This document shows, piece after piece, positions 1 to 11,000 of a stretch of DNA of 64,000 nucleotides. Position numbers and translations under genes: made by a program. This DNA comes from Odiellus spinosus (Eukaryota; Arthropoda; Arachnida; Opiliones; Phalangiidae). The notes below the pieces were generated by a model. That model saw nothing but the letters and a program-made list of their open reading frames with translations, was not told where the DNA came from and did no database searches. Within the stretch, counting starts at the first letter, position 1, and every line of letters begins with the position of its first letter. The DNA lies in the NCBI GenBank assembly GCA_963920705.1, contig CAWUCO010000268.1:3162001-3226000 (forward strand). Reading direction: 5' to 3'.

Positions 1-377
1 ACAAAACCAAAGTCATTCGAAAGAGCAATTAATGGACAGTCTAAATAATAAGAGTTTTCAAAAATCCGTTGAAAAACAAGAAAAATATGGCCAATTCAAG
101 AAATCATAGAATATCAAAATTGTCAAATTTCAGATTTTAAAAATTCGCTTTTTGATATTAGATGTTTTTTGAATTGTCCATATTTTCCATGTTTTTCAAC
201 GGATTTTCCAAAACTCTTGATTTTCAGATAGACCAATATTTGCTCTTTCGAGTGGTCTTAATTTTGTTTAAATCGCTTAAAAATCAAAAGTTTTGTGTCC
301 ATTTGAATCCAATAATCTTGGATTTTTAAGTGTTTTTGCTTAATTTTAACCAATTTTATAATTGTCACAATTTTGCA

Positions 378-502
378 ATTTAGACAAAACCAAAGTCATT
401 CGAAAGAGCAATTAATGGACAGTCTAAATAATAAGAGTTTTCAAAAATCCGTTGAAAAACAAGAAAGATATGGCCAATTCAAGAAACCATACAATATCAA
501 AA
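378..502 (+). repeat. Left arm of the long inverted repeat in a monomer
   Basis: The arm begins with ATTTAGACAAAA and ends with AATATCAAAA. Its reverse complement recurs at 533-656, where the right arm starts TTTTGATATT and ends TTTTGTCTAAAT. The strongest block is the inner part around AAAATCCGTTGAAAAAC and GGCCAATTCAA. The outer part around CGAAAGAGCAA matches TTGCTCTTTCG in the other arm. In the copy at 8420-8544 against 8575-8698, I count about 21 differences over 125 positions by hand alignment, roughly 83% identity. The same arm occurs in each of the units in the window. Confidence 0.93.
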
Positions 503-532
503 TAGTCAAATTTCAGATTTTAAAAATTCGCT
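503..532 (+). other. Spacer (loop) between the inverted arms
   Basis: About 30 bp separate the innermost paired segments AATATCAAAA and TTTTGATATT. This would be the loop of a cruciform or an RNA hairpin. It contains the main spacer variants used to classify monomers: GATTTTAAAA in many early units, GATTTTCAAAA in most later ones, and GATTATAAAA in the G class (units at 13788, 16851, 19913, 24891, 32551). At its left edge TAGTCAAA changes to TAGTAAAA in many units beyond 16.2 kb. Confidence 0.85.
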
Positions 533-656
533 TTTTGATATTAGATGTTTTTTGAATTGGCTATATTTTCCATGTTTTTCAACGGATTTTCCAAGACTCT
601 TGTTTTTCAGATAGACCAATATTTGCTCTTTCGAGTGGTCTTAATTTTGTCTAAAT
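533..656 (+). repeat. Right arm of the long inverted repeat in a monomer
   Basis: This is the reverse-complement partner of 378-502. It carries most of the class-defining variation: GATGT or GATGC; GGCTAT, TGTCCAT, TGCCCAT or GGCCAT; CGGATT or CGCATT; and CTTGTTTTTT, CTTGATTTTC, CTTGGTTTTT or CTCTAG. The left arm is far more uniform in the matching positions. GGCCAT with TTTCTTG is the version that restores complete pairing with the left arm. Confidence 0.92.
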
Positions 657-715
657 CGCTTAAAAATCAAAAGTTTTGTGTCCATTTGAATCCAATAATC
701 TTGGATTTTTAAGTG
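657..715 (+). repeat. Linker inverted repeat in the older tail form
   Basis: In this unit CTTAAAAATC at 659-668 is the reverse complement of GATTTTTAAG at 704-713. The outer bases are CG on the left and TG on the right, so the outer step is not fully paired in DNA. Nested inside is a tight hairpin, AATCCAA, loop TAATC, TTGGATT. The same structure is present throughout the array, and it is lengthened in units carrying AAGCG. Confidence 0.8.
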
Positions 716-3700
716 TTTTTGCTTTATTTTAACCAATTTTATATTTGTCACAATTTTGCAATTTAGACAAAACCAAAGTCATTCGAAAGAGCAATTAATG
801 GACAGTCTAAATAACAAAATTTTTCAAAAATCCGTTGAAAAACAAGAAAAATATGGCCAATTCAAGAAATCATACAATATCAAAATAGTCAAATTTCAGA
901 TTTTAAAAATTCGCTTTTTGATATTAGATGTTTTTTGAATTGTCCATATTTTCCATGTTTTTCAACGGATTTTCCAAAACTCTTGTTTTTTAGATAGACC
1001 AATATTTGCTCTTTTGAGTGGTCTTAATTTTGTCTAAATGGCTTAAAAATCAAAAGTTTTGTGTCCATTTGAATCCAATAATCTTGGATTTTTAAGTGTT
1101 TTTGCTTTATTTTAACCAATTTTATATTTGTCACAATTTTGCAATTTAGACAAAACCAAAGTCATTCGAAAGAGCAATTAATGGACAGTCTAAATAACAA
1201 AAGTTTTCAAAAATCCGTTGAAAAACAAGAAAAATATGGCCAATTCAAGAAATCATACAATATCAAAATAGTCAAATTTCAGATTTTAAAAATTCGCTTT
1301 TTGATATTAGATGTTTTTTGAATTGTCCATATTTTCCATATATTTCAACGGATTTTCCAAAACTCTTGTTTTTTAGATAGACCAATATTTGCTCTTTCGA
1401 GTGGTCTTAATTTTGTCTAAATGGCTTAAAAATCAAAAGTTTTGTGTCCATTTTAATCCAATAATCTTGGATTTTTAAGCGTTTTTGCTTAATTTTAACC
1501 AATTTTATATTTGTCACAATTTTGCAATTTAGACAAAACCAAAGTCATTCGAAAGAGCAATTAATGGACAGTCTAAATAATAAGAGTTTTCAAAAATCCG
1601 TTGAAAAACAAGAAAAATATGGCCAATTCAAGAAATCATAGAATATCAAAATAGTCAAATTTCAGATTTTAAAAATTCGCTTTTTGATATTAGATGTTTT
1701 TTGAATTGTCCATATTTTCCATGTTTTTCAACGGATTTTCCAAAACTCTTGTTTTTTAGATAGACCAATATTTGCTCTTTCGAGTGGTCTTAATTTTGTC
1801 TAAATGGCTTAAAAATCAAAAGTTTTGTGTCCATTTGAATCCAATAATCTTGGATTTTTAAGTGTTTTTGCTTTATTTTAACCAATTTTATATTTGTCAC
1901 AATTTTGCAATTTAGACAAAACCAAAGTCATTCGAAAGAGCAATTAATGGACAGTCTAAATAACAAAAGTTTTCAAAAATCCGTTGAAAAACAAGAAAAA
2001 TATGGCCAATTCAAGAAATCATACAATATCAAAATAGTCAAATTTCAGATTTTAAAAATTCGCTTTTTGATATTAGATGTTTTTTGAATTGTCCATATTT
2101 TCCATGTTTTTCAACGGATTTTCCAAAACTCTTGTTTTTTAGATAGACCAATATTTGCTCTTTCGAGTGGTCTTAATTTTGTCTAAATGGCTTAAAAATC
2201 AAAAGTTTTGTGTCCATTTGAATCCAATAATCTTGGATTTTTAAGTGTTTTTGCTTTATTTTAACCAATTTTATATTTGTCACAATTTTGCAATTTAGAC
2301 AAAACCAAAGTCATTCGAAAGAGCAATTAATGGACAGTCTAAATAACAAAAGTTTTCAAAAATCCGTTGAAAAACAAGAAAAATATGGCCAATTCAAGAA
2401 ATCATACAATATCAAAATAGTCAAATTTCAGATTTTAAAAATTCGCTTTTTGATATTAGATGTTTTTTGAATTGTCCATATTTTCCATGTTTTTCAACGG
2501 ATTTTCCAAAACTCTTGTTTTTTAGATAGACCAATATTTGCTCTTTCGAGTGGTCTTAATTTTGTCTAAATCGCTTAAAAATCAAAAGTTTTGTGTCCAT
2601 TTGAATCCAATAATCTTGGATTTTTAAGTGTTTTTGCTTTATTTTAACCAATTTTATATTTGTCACAATTTTGCAATTTAGACAAAACCAAAGTCATTCG
2701 AAAGAGCAATTAATGGACAGTCTAAATAACAAAAGTTTTCAAAAATCCGTTGAAAAACAAGAAAAATATGGCCAATTCAAGAAATCATACAATATCAAAA
2801 TAGTCAAATTTCAGATTTTAAAAATTCGCTTTTTGATATTAGATGTTTTTTGAATTGTCCATATTTTCCATATTTTTCAACGGATTTTCCAAAACTCTTG
2901 TTTTTTAGATAGACCAATATTTGCTCTTTCGAGTGGTCTTAATTTTGTCTAAATCGCTTAAAAATCAAAAGTTTTGTGTCCATTTTAATCCAATAATCTT
3001 GGATTTTTAAGCGTTTTTGCTTAATTTTAACCAATTTTATATTTGTCACAATTCTGCAATTTAGACAAAACCAAAGTCATTCGAAAGAGCAATTAATGCA
3101 CAGTCTAAATAATAAGAGTTTTCAAAAATCCGTTGAAAAACAAGAAAAATATGGCCAATTCAAGAAATCATACAATATCAAAATAGTCAAATTTCAGATT
3201 TTAAAAAAATCGCTTTTTGATATTAGATGTTTTTTGAATTGTCCATATTTTCCATGTTTTTCAACGGATTTTCCAAAACTCTTGTTTTTTAGATAGACCA
3301 ATATTTGCTCTTTCGAGTGGTCTTAATTTTGTCTAAATCGCTTAAAAATCAAAAGTTTTGTGTCCATTTGAATCCAATAATCTTGGATTTTTTAGTGTTT
3401 TTGCTTTATTTTAACCAATTTTATATTTGTCACAATTTTGCAATTTAGACAAAACCAAAGTCATTCGAAAGAGCAATTAATGGACAGTCTAAATAACAAA
3501 AGTTTTCAAAAATCCGTTGAAAAACAAGAAAAATATGGCCAATTCAAGAAATCATACAATATCAAAATAGTCAAATTTCAGATTTTAAAAATTCGCTTTT
3601 TGATATTAGATGTTTTTTGAATTGTCCATATTTTCCATATTTTTCAACGGATTTTCCAAAACTCTTGTTTTTTAGATAGACCAATATTTGCTCTTTCGAG

Positions 3701-4214
3701 TGGTCTTAATTTTGTCTAAATCGCTTAAAAATCAAAAGTTTTGTGTCCATTTTAATCCAATAATCTTGGATTTTTAAGCGTTTTTGCTTAATTTTAACCA
3801 ATTTTATATTTGTCACAATTTTGCAATTTAGACAAAACCAAAGTCATTCGAAAGAGCAATTAATGGACAGTCTAAATAATAAGAGTTTTCAAAAATCCGT
3901 TGAAAAACAAGAAAAATATGGCCAATTCAAGAAATCATAGAATATCAAAATAGTCAAATTTCAGATTTTAAAAATTCGCTTTTTGATATTAGATGTTTTT
4001 TGAATTGTCCATATTTTCCATGTTTTTCAACAGATTTTCCAAAAATCTTGTTTTTTAGATAGACCAATATTAGCTCTTTCGAGTGGTCTTAATTTTGTCT
4101 AAATCGCTTAACAATCAAAAGTTTTGTGTCCATTTGAATCCAATAATCTTGGATTTTTAAGTGTTTTTGCTTAATTTTAACCAATTTTATAATTGTCACA
4201 ATTTTGCAATTTAG

Positions 4215-7200
4215 ACAAAACCAAAGTCATTCGAAAGAGCAATTAATGGACAGTCTAAATAATAAGAGTTTTCAAAAATCCGTTGAAAAACAAGAAAAAT
4301 ATGGCCAATTCAAGAAACCATACAATATCAAAATAGTCAAATTTCAGATTTTAAAAATTCGCTTTTTGATATTAGATGTTTTTTGAATTGGCTATATTTT
4401 CCATGTTTTTCAACGGATTTTCCAAAACTCTTGTTTTTTAGATAGACCAATATTTGCTCTTTCGAGTGGTCTTAATTTTGTCTAAATCGCTTAAAAATCA
4501 AAAGTTTTGTGTCCATTTGAATCCAATAATGTTGGATTTTTAAGTGTTTTTGCTTAATTTTAACCAATTTTATAATTGTCACAATTTTGCAATTTAGACA
4601 AAACCAAAGTCATTCGAAGGAGCAATTAATGGACAGTCTAAATAATAAGAGTTTTCAAAAATCCGTTGAAAAACAAGAAAAATATGGCCAATTCAAGAAA
4701 CCATACAATATCAAAATAGTCAAATTTCAGATTTTAAAAATTCGCTTTTTGATATTAGATGTTTTTTGAATTGGCCATATTTTTCTTGTTTTTCAACGGA
4801 TTTTCCAAAACTCTTGTTTTTTAGATAGACCAATATTTGCTCTTTCGAGTGGTCTAATTTTGTCTAAATCGCTTAAAAATCAAAAGTTTTGTGTCCATTT
4901 GAATAAAATAATCTTGGATTTTTAAGTGTTTTTGCTTAATTTTAACCAATTTTATATTTGTCACAATTTAGCAATTTAGACAAAACCAAAGTCATTCGAA
5001 AGAGCAATTAATGGACAGTCTAAATAACAAGAGTTTTCAAAAATCCGTTGAAAAACAAGAAAAATATGGCCAATTCAAGAAACCATACAATATCAAAATA
5101 GTCAAATTTCAGATTTTCAAAATTCGCTTTTTGATATTAGATGTTTTTTGAATTGTCCATATTTTCCATGTTTTTCAACGGATTTTCCAAAACTCTTGTT
5201 TTTTAGATAGACCAATATTTGCTCTTTCGAGTAGTCTTAATTTTGTCTAAATCGCTTAAAAATCAAAAGTTTTGTGTCCATTTGAATCCAATAATCTTGG
5301 ATTTTTAAGTGTTTTTGCTTTATTTTAACCAATTTTATATTTGTCACAATTTTGCAATTTAGACAAAACCAAAGTCATTCGAAAGATCAATTAATGGACA
5401 GTCTAAATAATAAGAGTTTTCAAAAATCCGTTGAAAAACAAGAAAAATATGGCCAATTCAAGAAACCATACAATATCAAAATAGTCAAATTTCAGATTTT
5501 AAAAATTCGCTTTTTGATATTAGATGTTTTTTGAATTGGCTATATTTTCCATGTTTTTCAACGGATTTTCCAAAACTCTTGTTTTTTAGATAGACCAATA
5601 TTTGCTCTTTCGAGTGGTCTTAATTTTGTCTAAATCGCTTAAAAATCAAAAGTTTTGTGTCCATTTGAATCCAATAATGTTGGATTTTTAAGTGTTTTTG
5701 CTTAATTTTAACCAATTTTATAATTGTCACAATTTTGCAATTTAGACAAAACCAAAGTCATTCGAAGGAGCAATTAATGGACAGTCTAAATAATAAGAGT
5801 TTTCAAAAATCCGTTGAAAAACAAGAAAAATATGGCCAATTCAAGAAACCATACAATATCAAAATAGTCAAATTTCAGATTTTAAAAATTCGCTTTTTGA
5901 TATTAGATGTTTTTTGAATTGGCCATATTTTTCTTGTTTTTCAACGGATTTTCCAAAACTCTTGTTTTTTAGATAGACCAATATTTGCTCTTTCGAGTGG
6001 TCTAATTTTGTCTAAATCGCTTAAAAATCAAAAGTTTTGTGTCCATTTGAATAAAATAATCTTGGATTTTTAAGTGTTTTTGCTTAATTTTAACCAATTT
6101 TATATTTGTCACAATTTAGCAATTTAGACAAAACCAAAGTCATTCGAAAGAGCAATTAATGGACAGTCTAAATAACAAGAGTTTTCAAAAATCCGTTGAA
6201 AAACAAGAAAAATATGGCCAATTCAAGAAACCATACAATATCAAAATAGTCAAATTTCAGATTTTCAAAATTCGCTTTTTGATATTAGATGTTTTTTGAA
6301 TTGTCCATATTTTCCATGTTTTTCAACGGATTTTCCAAAACTCTTGTTTTTTAGATAGACCAATATTTGCTCTTTCGAGTAGTCTTAATTTTGTCTAAAT
6401 CGCTTAAAAATCAAAAGTTTTGTGTCCATTTGAATCCAATAATCTTGGATTTTTAAGTGTTTTTGCTTTATTTTAACCAATTTTATATTTGTCACAATTT
6501 TGCAATTTAGACAAAACCAAAGTCATTCGAAAGATCAATTAATGGACAGTCTAAATAATAAGAGTTTTCAAAAATCCGTTGAAAAACAAGAAAAATATGG
6601 CCAATTCAAGAAACCATACAATATCAAAATAGTCAAATTTCAGATTTTAAAAATTCGCTTTTTGATATTAGATGCTTTTTGAATTGGCTATATTTTCCAT
6701 GTTTTTCAACGGATTTTCCAAAACTCTTGTTTTTTAGATAGACCAATATTTGCTCTTTCGAGTGGTCTTAATTTTGTCTAAATCGCTTAAAAATCAAAAG
6801 TTTTGTGTCCATTTTAATCCAATAATCTTGGATTTTTAAGTGTTTTTGCTTAATTTTAACCAATTTTATATTTGTCACAATTTTGCAATTTAGACAAAAC
6901 CAAAGTCATTCGAAAGAGCAATTAATGGACAGTCTAAATAATAAGAGTTTTCAAAAATCCGTTGAAAAACAAGAAAAATATGGCCAATTCAAGAAATCAT
7001 AGAATATCAAAATAGTCAAATTTCAGATTTTAAAAATTCGCTTTTTGATATTAGATGTTTTTTGAATTGTCCATATTTTCCATGTTTTTCAACGGATTTT
7101 CCAAAACTCTTGTTTTTCAGATAGACCAATATTTGCTCTTTCGAGTGGTCTTAATTTTGTCTAAATCGCTTAAAAATCAAAAGTTTTGTGTCCATTTTAA

Positions 7201-8042
7201 TCCAATAATCTTGGATTTTTAAGTGTTTTTGCTTTATTTTAACCAATTTTATATTTGTCACAATTTTGCAATTTAGACAAAACCAAAGTCATTCGAAAGA
7301 GCAATTAATGGACAGTCTAAATAACAAGAGTTTTCAAAAATCCGTTGAAAAACAAGAAAAATATGGCCAATTCAAGAAATCATAGAATATCAAAATAGTC
7401 AAATTTCAGATTTTCAAAATTCGCTTTTTGATATTAGATGCTTTTTGAATTGTCCATATTTTCCATGTTTTTCAACGGATTTTCCAAAACTCTTGTTTTT
7501 TAGATAGACCAATATTTGCTCTTTCGAGTGGTCTTAATTTTGTCTAAATCGCTTAAAAATCAAAAGTTTTGTGTCCATTTTAATCCAATAATCTTGGATT
7601 TTTAAGTGTTTTTGCTTTATTTTAACCAATTTTATATTTGTCACAATTTTGCAATTTACACAAAACCAAAGTCATTCGAAAGAGCAATTAATGGACAGTC
7701 TAAATAATAAGAGTTTTCAAAAATCCGTTGAAAAACAAGAAAAATATGGCCAATTCAAGAAATCATAGAATATCAAAATAGTCAAATTTCAGATTTTCAA
7801 AATTCGCTTTTTGATATTAGATGCTTTTTGAATTGTCCATATTTTCCATGTTTTTCAACGCATTTTCCAAAACTCTTGATTTTCAGATAGACCAATATTT
7901 GCTCTTTCGAGTGGTCTTAATTTTGTCTAAATCGCTTAACAATCAAAAGTTTTGTGTCCATTTGAATCCAATAATCTTGGATTTTTAAGTGTTTTTGCTT
8001 AATTTTAACCAATTTTATAATTGTCACAATTTTGCAATTTAG
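4215..8042. repeat. Block 2: early monomers with a tandem 3-unit duplication
   Basis: Unit starts are 4215, 4598, 4980, 5363, 5746, 6128, 6511, 6894, 7277 and 7660. Units 4598-4980-5363 recur as 5746-6128-6511, a 1148-bp step. Shared markers are GAAGGAGC, the one-base deletion GTCTAATTTTG and GAATAAAAT in the first unit; TTTAGCAATTTAG and GAGTAGTCTT in the second; and AAAGATCAA in the third. The unit at 6511 differs from 5363 by GATGC and by its tail, so the second copy ends in a hybrid. Units 6894 to 7660 are TCATAG units. Confidence 0.85.
4658..4804 (+). repeat. 39-bp perfect stem in the unit at 4598
   Basis: Positions 4658-4696 and 4766-4804 are perfect reverse complements over 39 bp, with a 69-bp interval that also contains the AATATCAAAA / TTTTGATATT pair. 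The perfect match depends on the right-arm variant GGCCAT followed by TTTCTTG. The same combination occurs in the units at 5746, 14171 and 17234. Units at 8426, 10341, 11873, 13022, 13405 and 16468 have the same right arm but TTCGTTG instead of TCCGTTG in the left arm, leaving one mismatch. Confidence 0.9.
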
Positions 8043-11000
8043 ACAAAACCAAAGTCATTCGAAAAAACAATTAATGGACAGTCTAAATAATAAGAGTTTT
8101 CAAAAATCCGTTGAAAAACAAGAAAAATATGGCCAATTCAAGAAACCATACAATATCAAAATAGTCAAATTTCAGATTTTCAAAATTCGCTTTTTGATAT
8201 TAGATGCTTTTTGAATTGGCTATATTTTCCATGTTTTTCAACGCATTTTCCAAAACTCTTGATTTTCAGATAGACCAATATTTGCTCTTTCGAGTGGTCT
8301 TAATTTTGTCTAAATCGCTTAAAAATCAAAAGTTTTGTGTCCATTTGAATCCAATAATCTTGGATTTTTAAGCGTTTTTGCTTAATTTTAACCAATTTTA
8401 TATTTGTCACAATTTTGCAATTTAGACAAAACCAAAGTCATTCGAAAGAGCAATTAATGGACAGTCTAAATAATAAGAGTTTTCAAAAATTCGTTGAAAA
8501 ACAAGAAAAATATGGCCAATTCAAGAAACCATACAATATCAAAATAGTCAAATTTCAGATTTTAAAAATTCGCTTTTTGATATTAGATGTTTTTTGAATT
8601 GGCCATATTTTTCTTGTTTTTCAACGGATTTTCCAAAACTTTTGTTTTTTAGATAGACCAATATTTGCTCTTTCGAGTGGTCTTAATTTTGTCTAAATCG
8701 CTTAACAATCAAAAGTTTTGTGTCCATTTGAATCCAATAATCTTGGATTTTTAAGTGTTTTTGCTTAATTTTAACCAATTTTATAATTGTCACAATTTTG
8801 CAATTTAGACAAAACCAAAGTCATTCGAAAAAACAATTAATGGACAGTCTAAATAATAAGAGTTTTCAAAAATCCGTTGAAAAACAAGAAAAATATGGCC
8901 AATTCAAGAAATCATAGAATATCAAAATAGTCAAATTTCAGATTTTCAAAATTCGCTTTTTGATATTAGATGCTTTTTGAATTGCCCATATTTTCCATGT
9001 TTTTCAACGGATTTTCCAAAACTCTTGTTTTTTAGATAGACCAATATTTGCTCTTTCGAGTGGTCTTAATTTTGTCTAAATCGCTTAAAAATCAAAAGTT
9101 TTGTGTCCATTTTAATCCAATAATCTTGGATTTTTAAGTGTTTTTGCTTAATTTTAACCAATTTTATATTTGTCACAATTTTGCAATTTAGACAAAACCA
9201 AAGTCATTCGAAAGAGCAATTAATGGACAGTCTAAATAATAAGAGTTTTCAAAAATCCGTTGAAAAACAAGAAAAATATGGCCAATTCAAGAAATCATAG
9301 AATATCAAAATAGTCAAATTTCAGATTTTAAAAATTCGCTTTTTGATATTAGATGTTTTTTGAATTGTCCATATTTTCCATGTTTTTCAACGGATTTTCC
9401 AAAACTCTTGTTTTTCAGATAGACCAATATTTGCTCTTTCGAGTGGTCTTAATTTTGTCTAAATCGCTTAAAAATCAAAAGTTTTGTGTCCATTTTAATC
9501 CAATAATCTTGGATTTTTAAGTGTTTTTGCTTTATTTTAACCAATTTTATATTTGTCACAATTTTGCAATTTAGACAAAACCAAAGTCATTCGAAAGAGC
9601 AATTAATGGACAGTCTAAATAACAAGAGTTTTCAAAAATCCGTTGAAAAACAAGAAAAATATGGCCAATTCAAGAAATCATAGAATATCAAAATAGTCAA
9701 ATTTCAGATTTTCAAAATTCGCTTTTTGATATTAGATGCTTTTTGAATTGTCCATATTTTCCATGTTTTTCAACGGATTTTCCAAAACTCTTGTTTTTTA
9801 GATAGACCAATATTTGCTCTTTCGAGTGGTCTTAATTTTGTCTAAATCGCTTAACAATCAAAAGTTTTGTGTCCATTTGAATCCAATAATCTTGGATTTT
9901 TAAGTGTTTTTGCTTAATTTTAACCAATTTTATAATTGTCACAATTTTGCAATTTAGACAAAACCAAAGTCATTCGAAAAAACAATTAATGGACAGTCTA
10001 AATAATAAGAGTTTTCAAAAATCCGTTGAAAAACAAGAAAAATATGGCCAATTCAAGAAACCATACAATATCAAAATAGTCAAATTTCAGATTTTCAAAA
10101 TTCGCTTTTTGATATTAGATGCTTTTTGAATTGGCTATATTTTCCATGTTTTTCAACGCATTTTCCAAAACTCTTGATTTTCAGATAGACCAATATTTGC
10201 TCTTTCGAGTGGTCTTAATTTTGTCTAAATCGCTTAAAAATCAAAAGTTTTGTGTCCATTTGAATCCAATAATCTTGGATTTTTAAGCGTTTTTGCTTAA
10301 TTTTAACCAATTTTATATTTGTCACAATTTTGCAATTTAGACAAAACCAAAGTCATTCGAAAGAGCAATTAATGGACAGTCTAAATAATAAGAGTTTTCA
10401 AAAATTCGTTGAAAAACAAGAAAAATATGGCCAATTCAAGAAACCATACAATATCAAAATAGTCAAATTTCAGATTTTAAAAATTCGCTTTTTGATATTA
10501 GATGTTTTTTGAATTGGCCATATTTTTCTTGTTTTTCAACGGATTTTCCAAAACTTTTGTTTTTTAGATAGACCAATATTTGCTCTTTCGAGTGGTCTTA
10601 ATTTTGTCTAAATCGCTTAACAATCAAAAGTTTTGTGTCCATTTGAATCCAATAATCTTGGATTTTTAAGTGTTTTTGCTTAATTTTAACCAATTTTATA
10701 ATTGTCACAATTTTGCAATTTAGACAAAACCAAAGTCATTCGAAAAAACAATTAATGGACAGTCTAAATAATAAGAGTTTTCAAAAATCCGTTGAAAAAC
10801 AAGAAAAATATGGCCAATTCAAGAAATCATAGAATATCAAAATAGTCAAATTTCAGATTTTCAAAATTCGCTTTTTGATATTAGATGCTTTTTGAATTGC
10901 CCATATTTTCCATGTTTTTCAACGGATTTTCCAAAACTCTTGTTTTTTAGATAGACCAATATTTGCTCTTTCGAGTGGTCTTAATTTTGTCTAAATCGCT

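Larger units (their letters stand above)
384..766 (+). repeat. Representative satellite monomer (383 bp)
   Basis: This is the first complete unit with both neighbours visible, used here to describe the internal plan. From 378 to 656 it is a long inverted repeat: left arm, 30-bp spacer, right arm. From 657 to 760 is a linker rich in A and T runs with smaller inverted repeats. GC is 105 of 383 bases by hand count. Private features of this copy are AAGAAAGATATGG near 461 and CCAAGACTC near 591, which most other copies lack. The plan is the same in every other unit of the window, so positions transfer by adding multiples of 383, less the few one-base indels. Confidence 0.95.
1..4214. repeat. Block 1: mixed early monomers (11 units)
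   Basis: Unit starts are 1, 384, 767, 1150, 1533, 1916, 2299, 2682, 3065, 3449 and 3832. Most carry ACAAAAG (or ACAAAATT at 767) and TCATAC; units at 1, 1533 and 3832 have TCATAG. Units from 767 to 1916 share TAAATGGCTT where all other units have TAAATCGCTT. Units 1150, 2682 and 3449 share a CCATAT variant with TTTTAATCC and AAGCG, and each is followed by an AATAAG unit, so a dimer recurs. The unit at 3065 is the only 384-bp one, with an A-run change near 3206 (AAAAAAATCG) and a private ATGCACAG. Confidence 0.85.

Noticed and set aside
395..412. Possible CENP-B box (ATTCGAAAGAGCAATTA)
   Set aside because: It has TTCG and the spaced A, but lacks the CGGG half of the NTTCGNNNNANNCGGGN consensus, so the essential core is missing. 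No other unit has it.
373..555. Open frame of 60 codons starting at TTG, recurring in many units of the first 17 kb, and a 64-codon version from 18.7 kb on
   Set aside because: It starts at TTG, not ATG. It has no ribosome-site or domain evidence, and it is broken by an in-frame TAG (TCATAG) in about half the units. It spans the left arm and spacer of the inverted repeat, so its conservation follows from repeat homogenisation.
657..725. Intrinsic transcription terminator (hairpin followed by TTTTT)
   Set aside because: The stem is A-T rich and weak, the T runs occur throughout the unit, and the structure recurs in every monomer of an apparently eukaryotic satellite, so termination is not supported.
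3096..3296. Open frame of 66 codons from an ATG-like start in the unit at 3065
   Set aside because: It arises from the only one-base net insertion in the array, in the A run near 3206, which shifts the frame. There is no other sign of coding.
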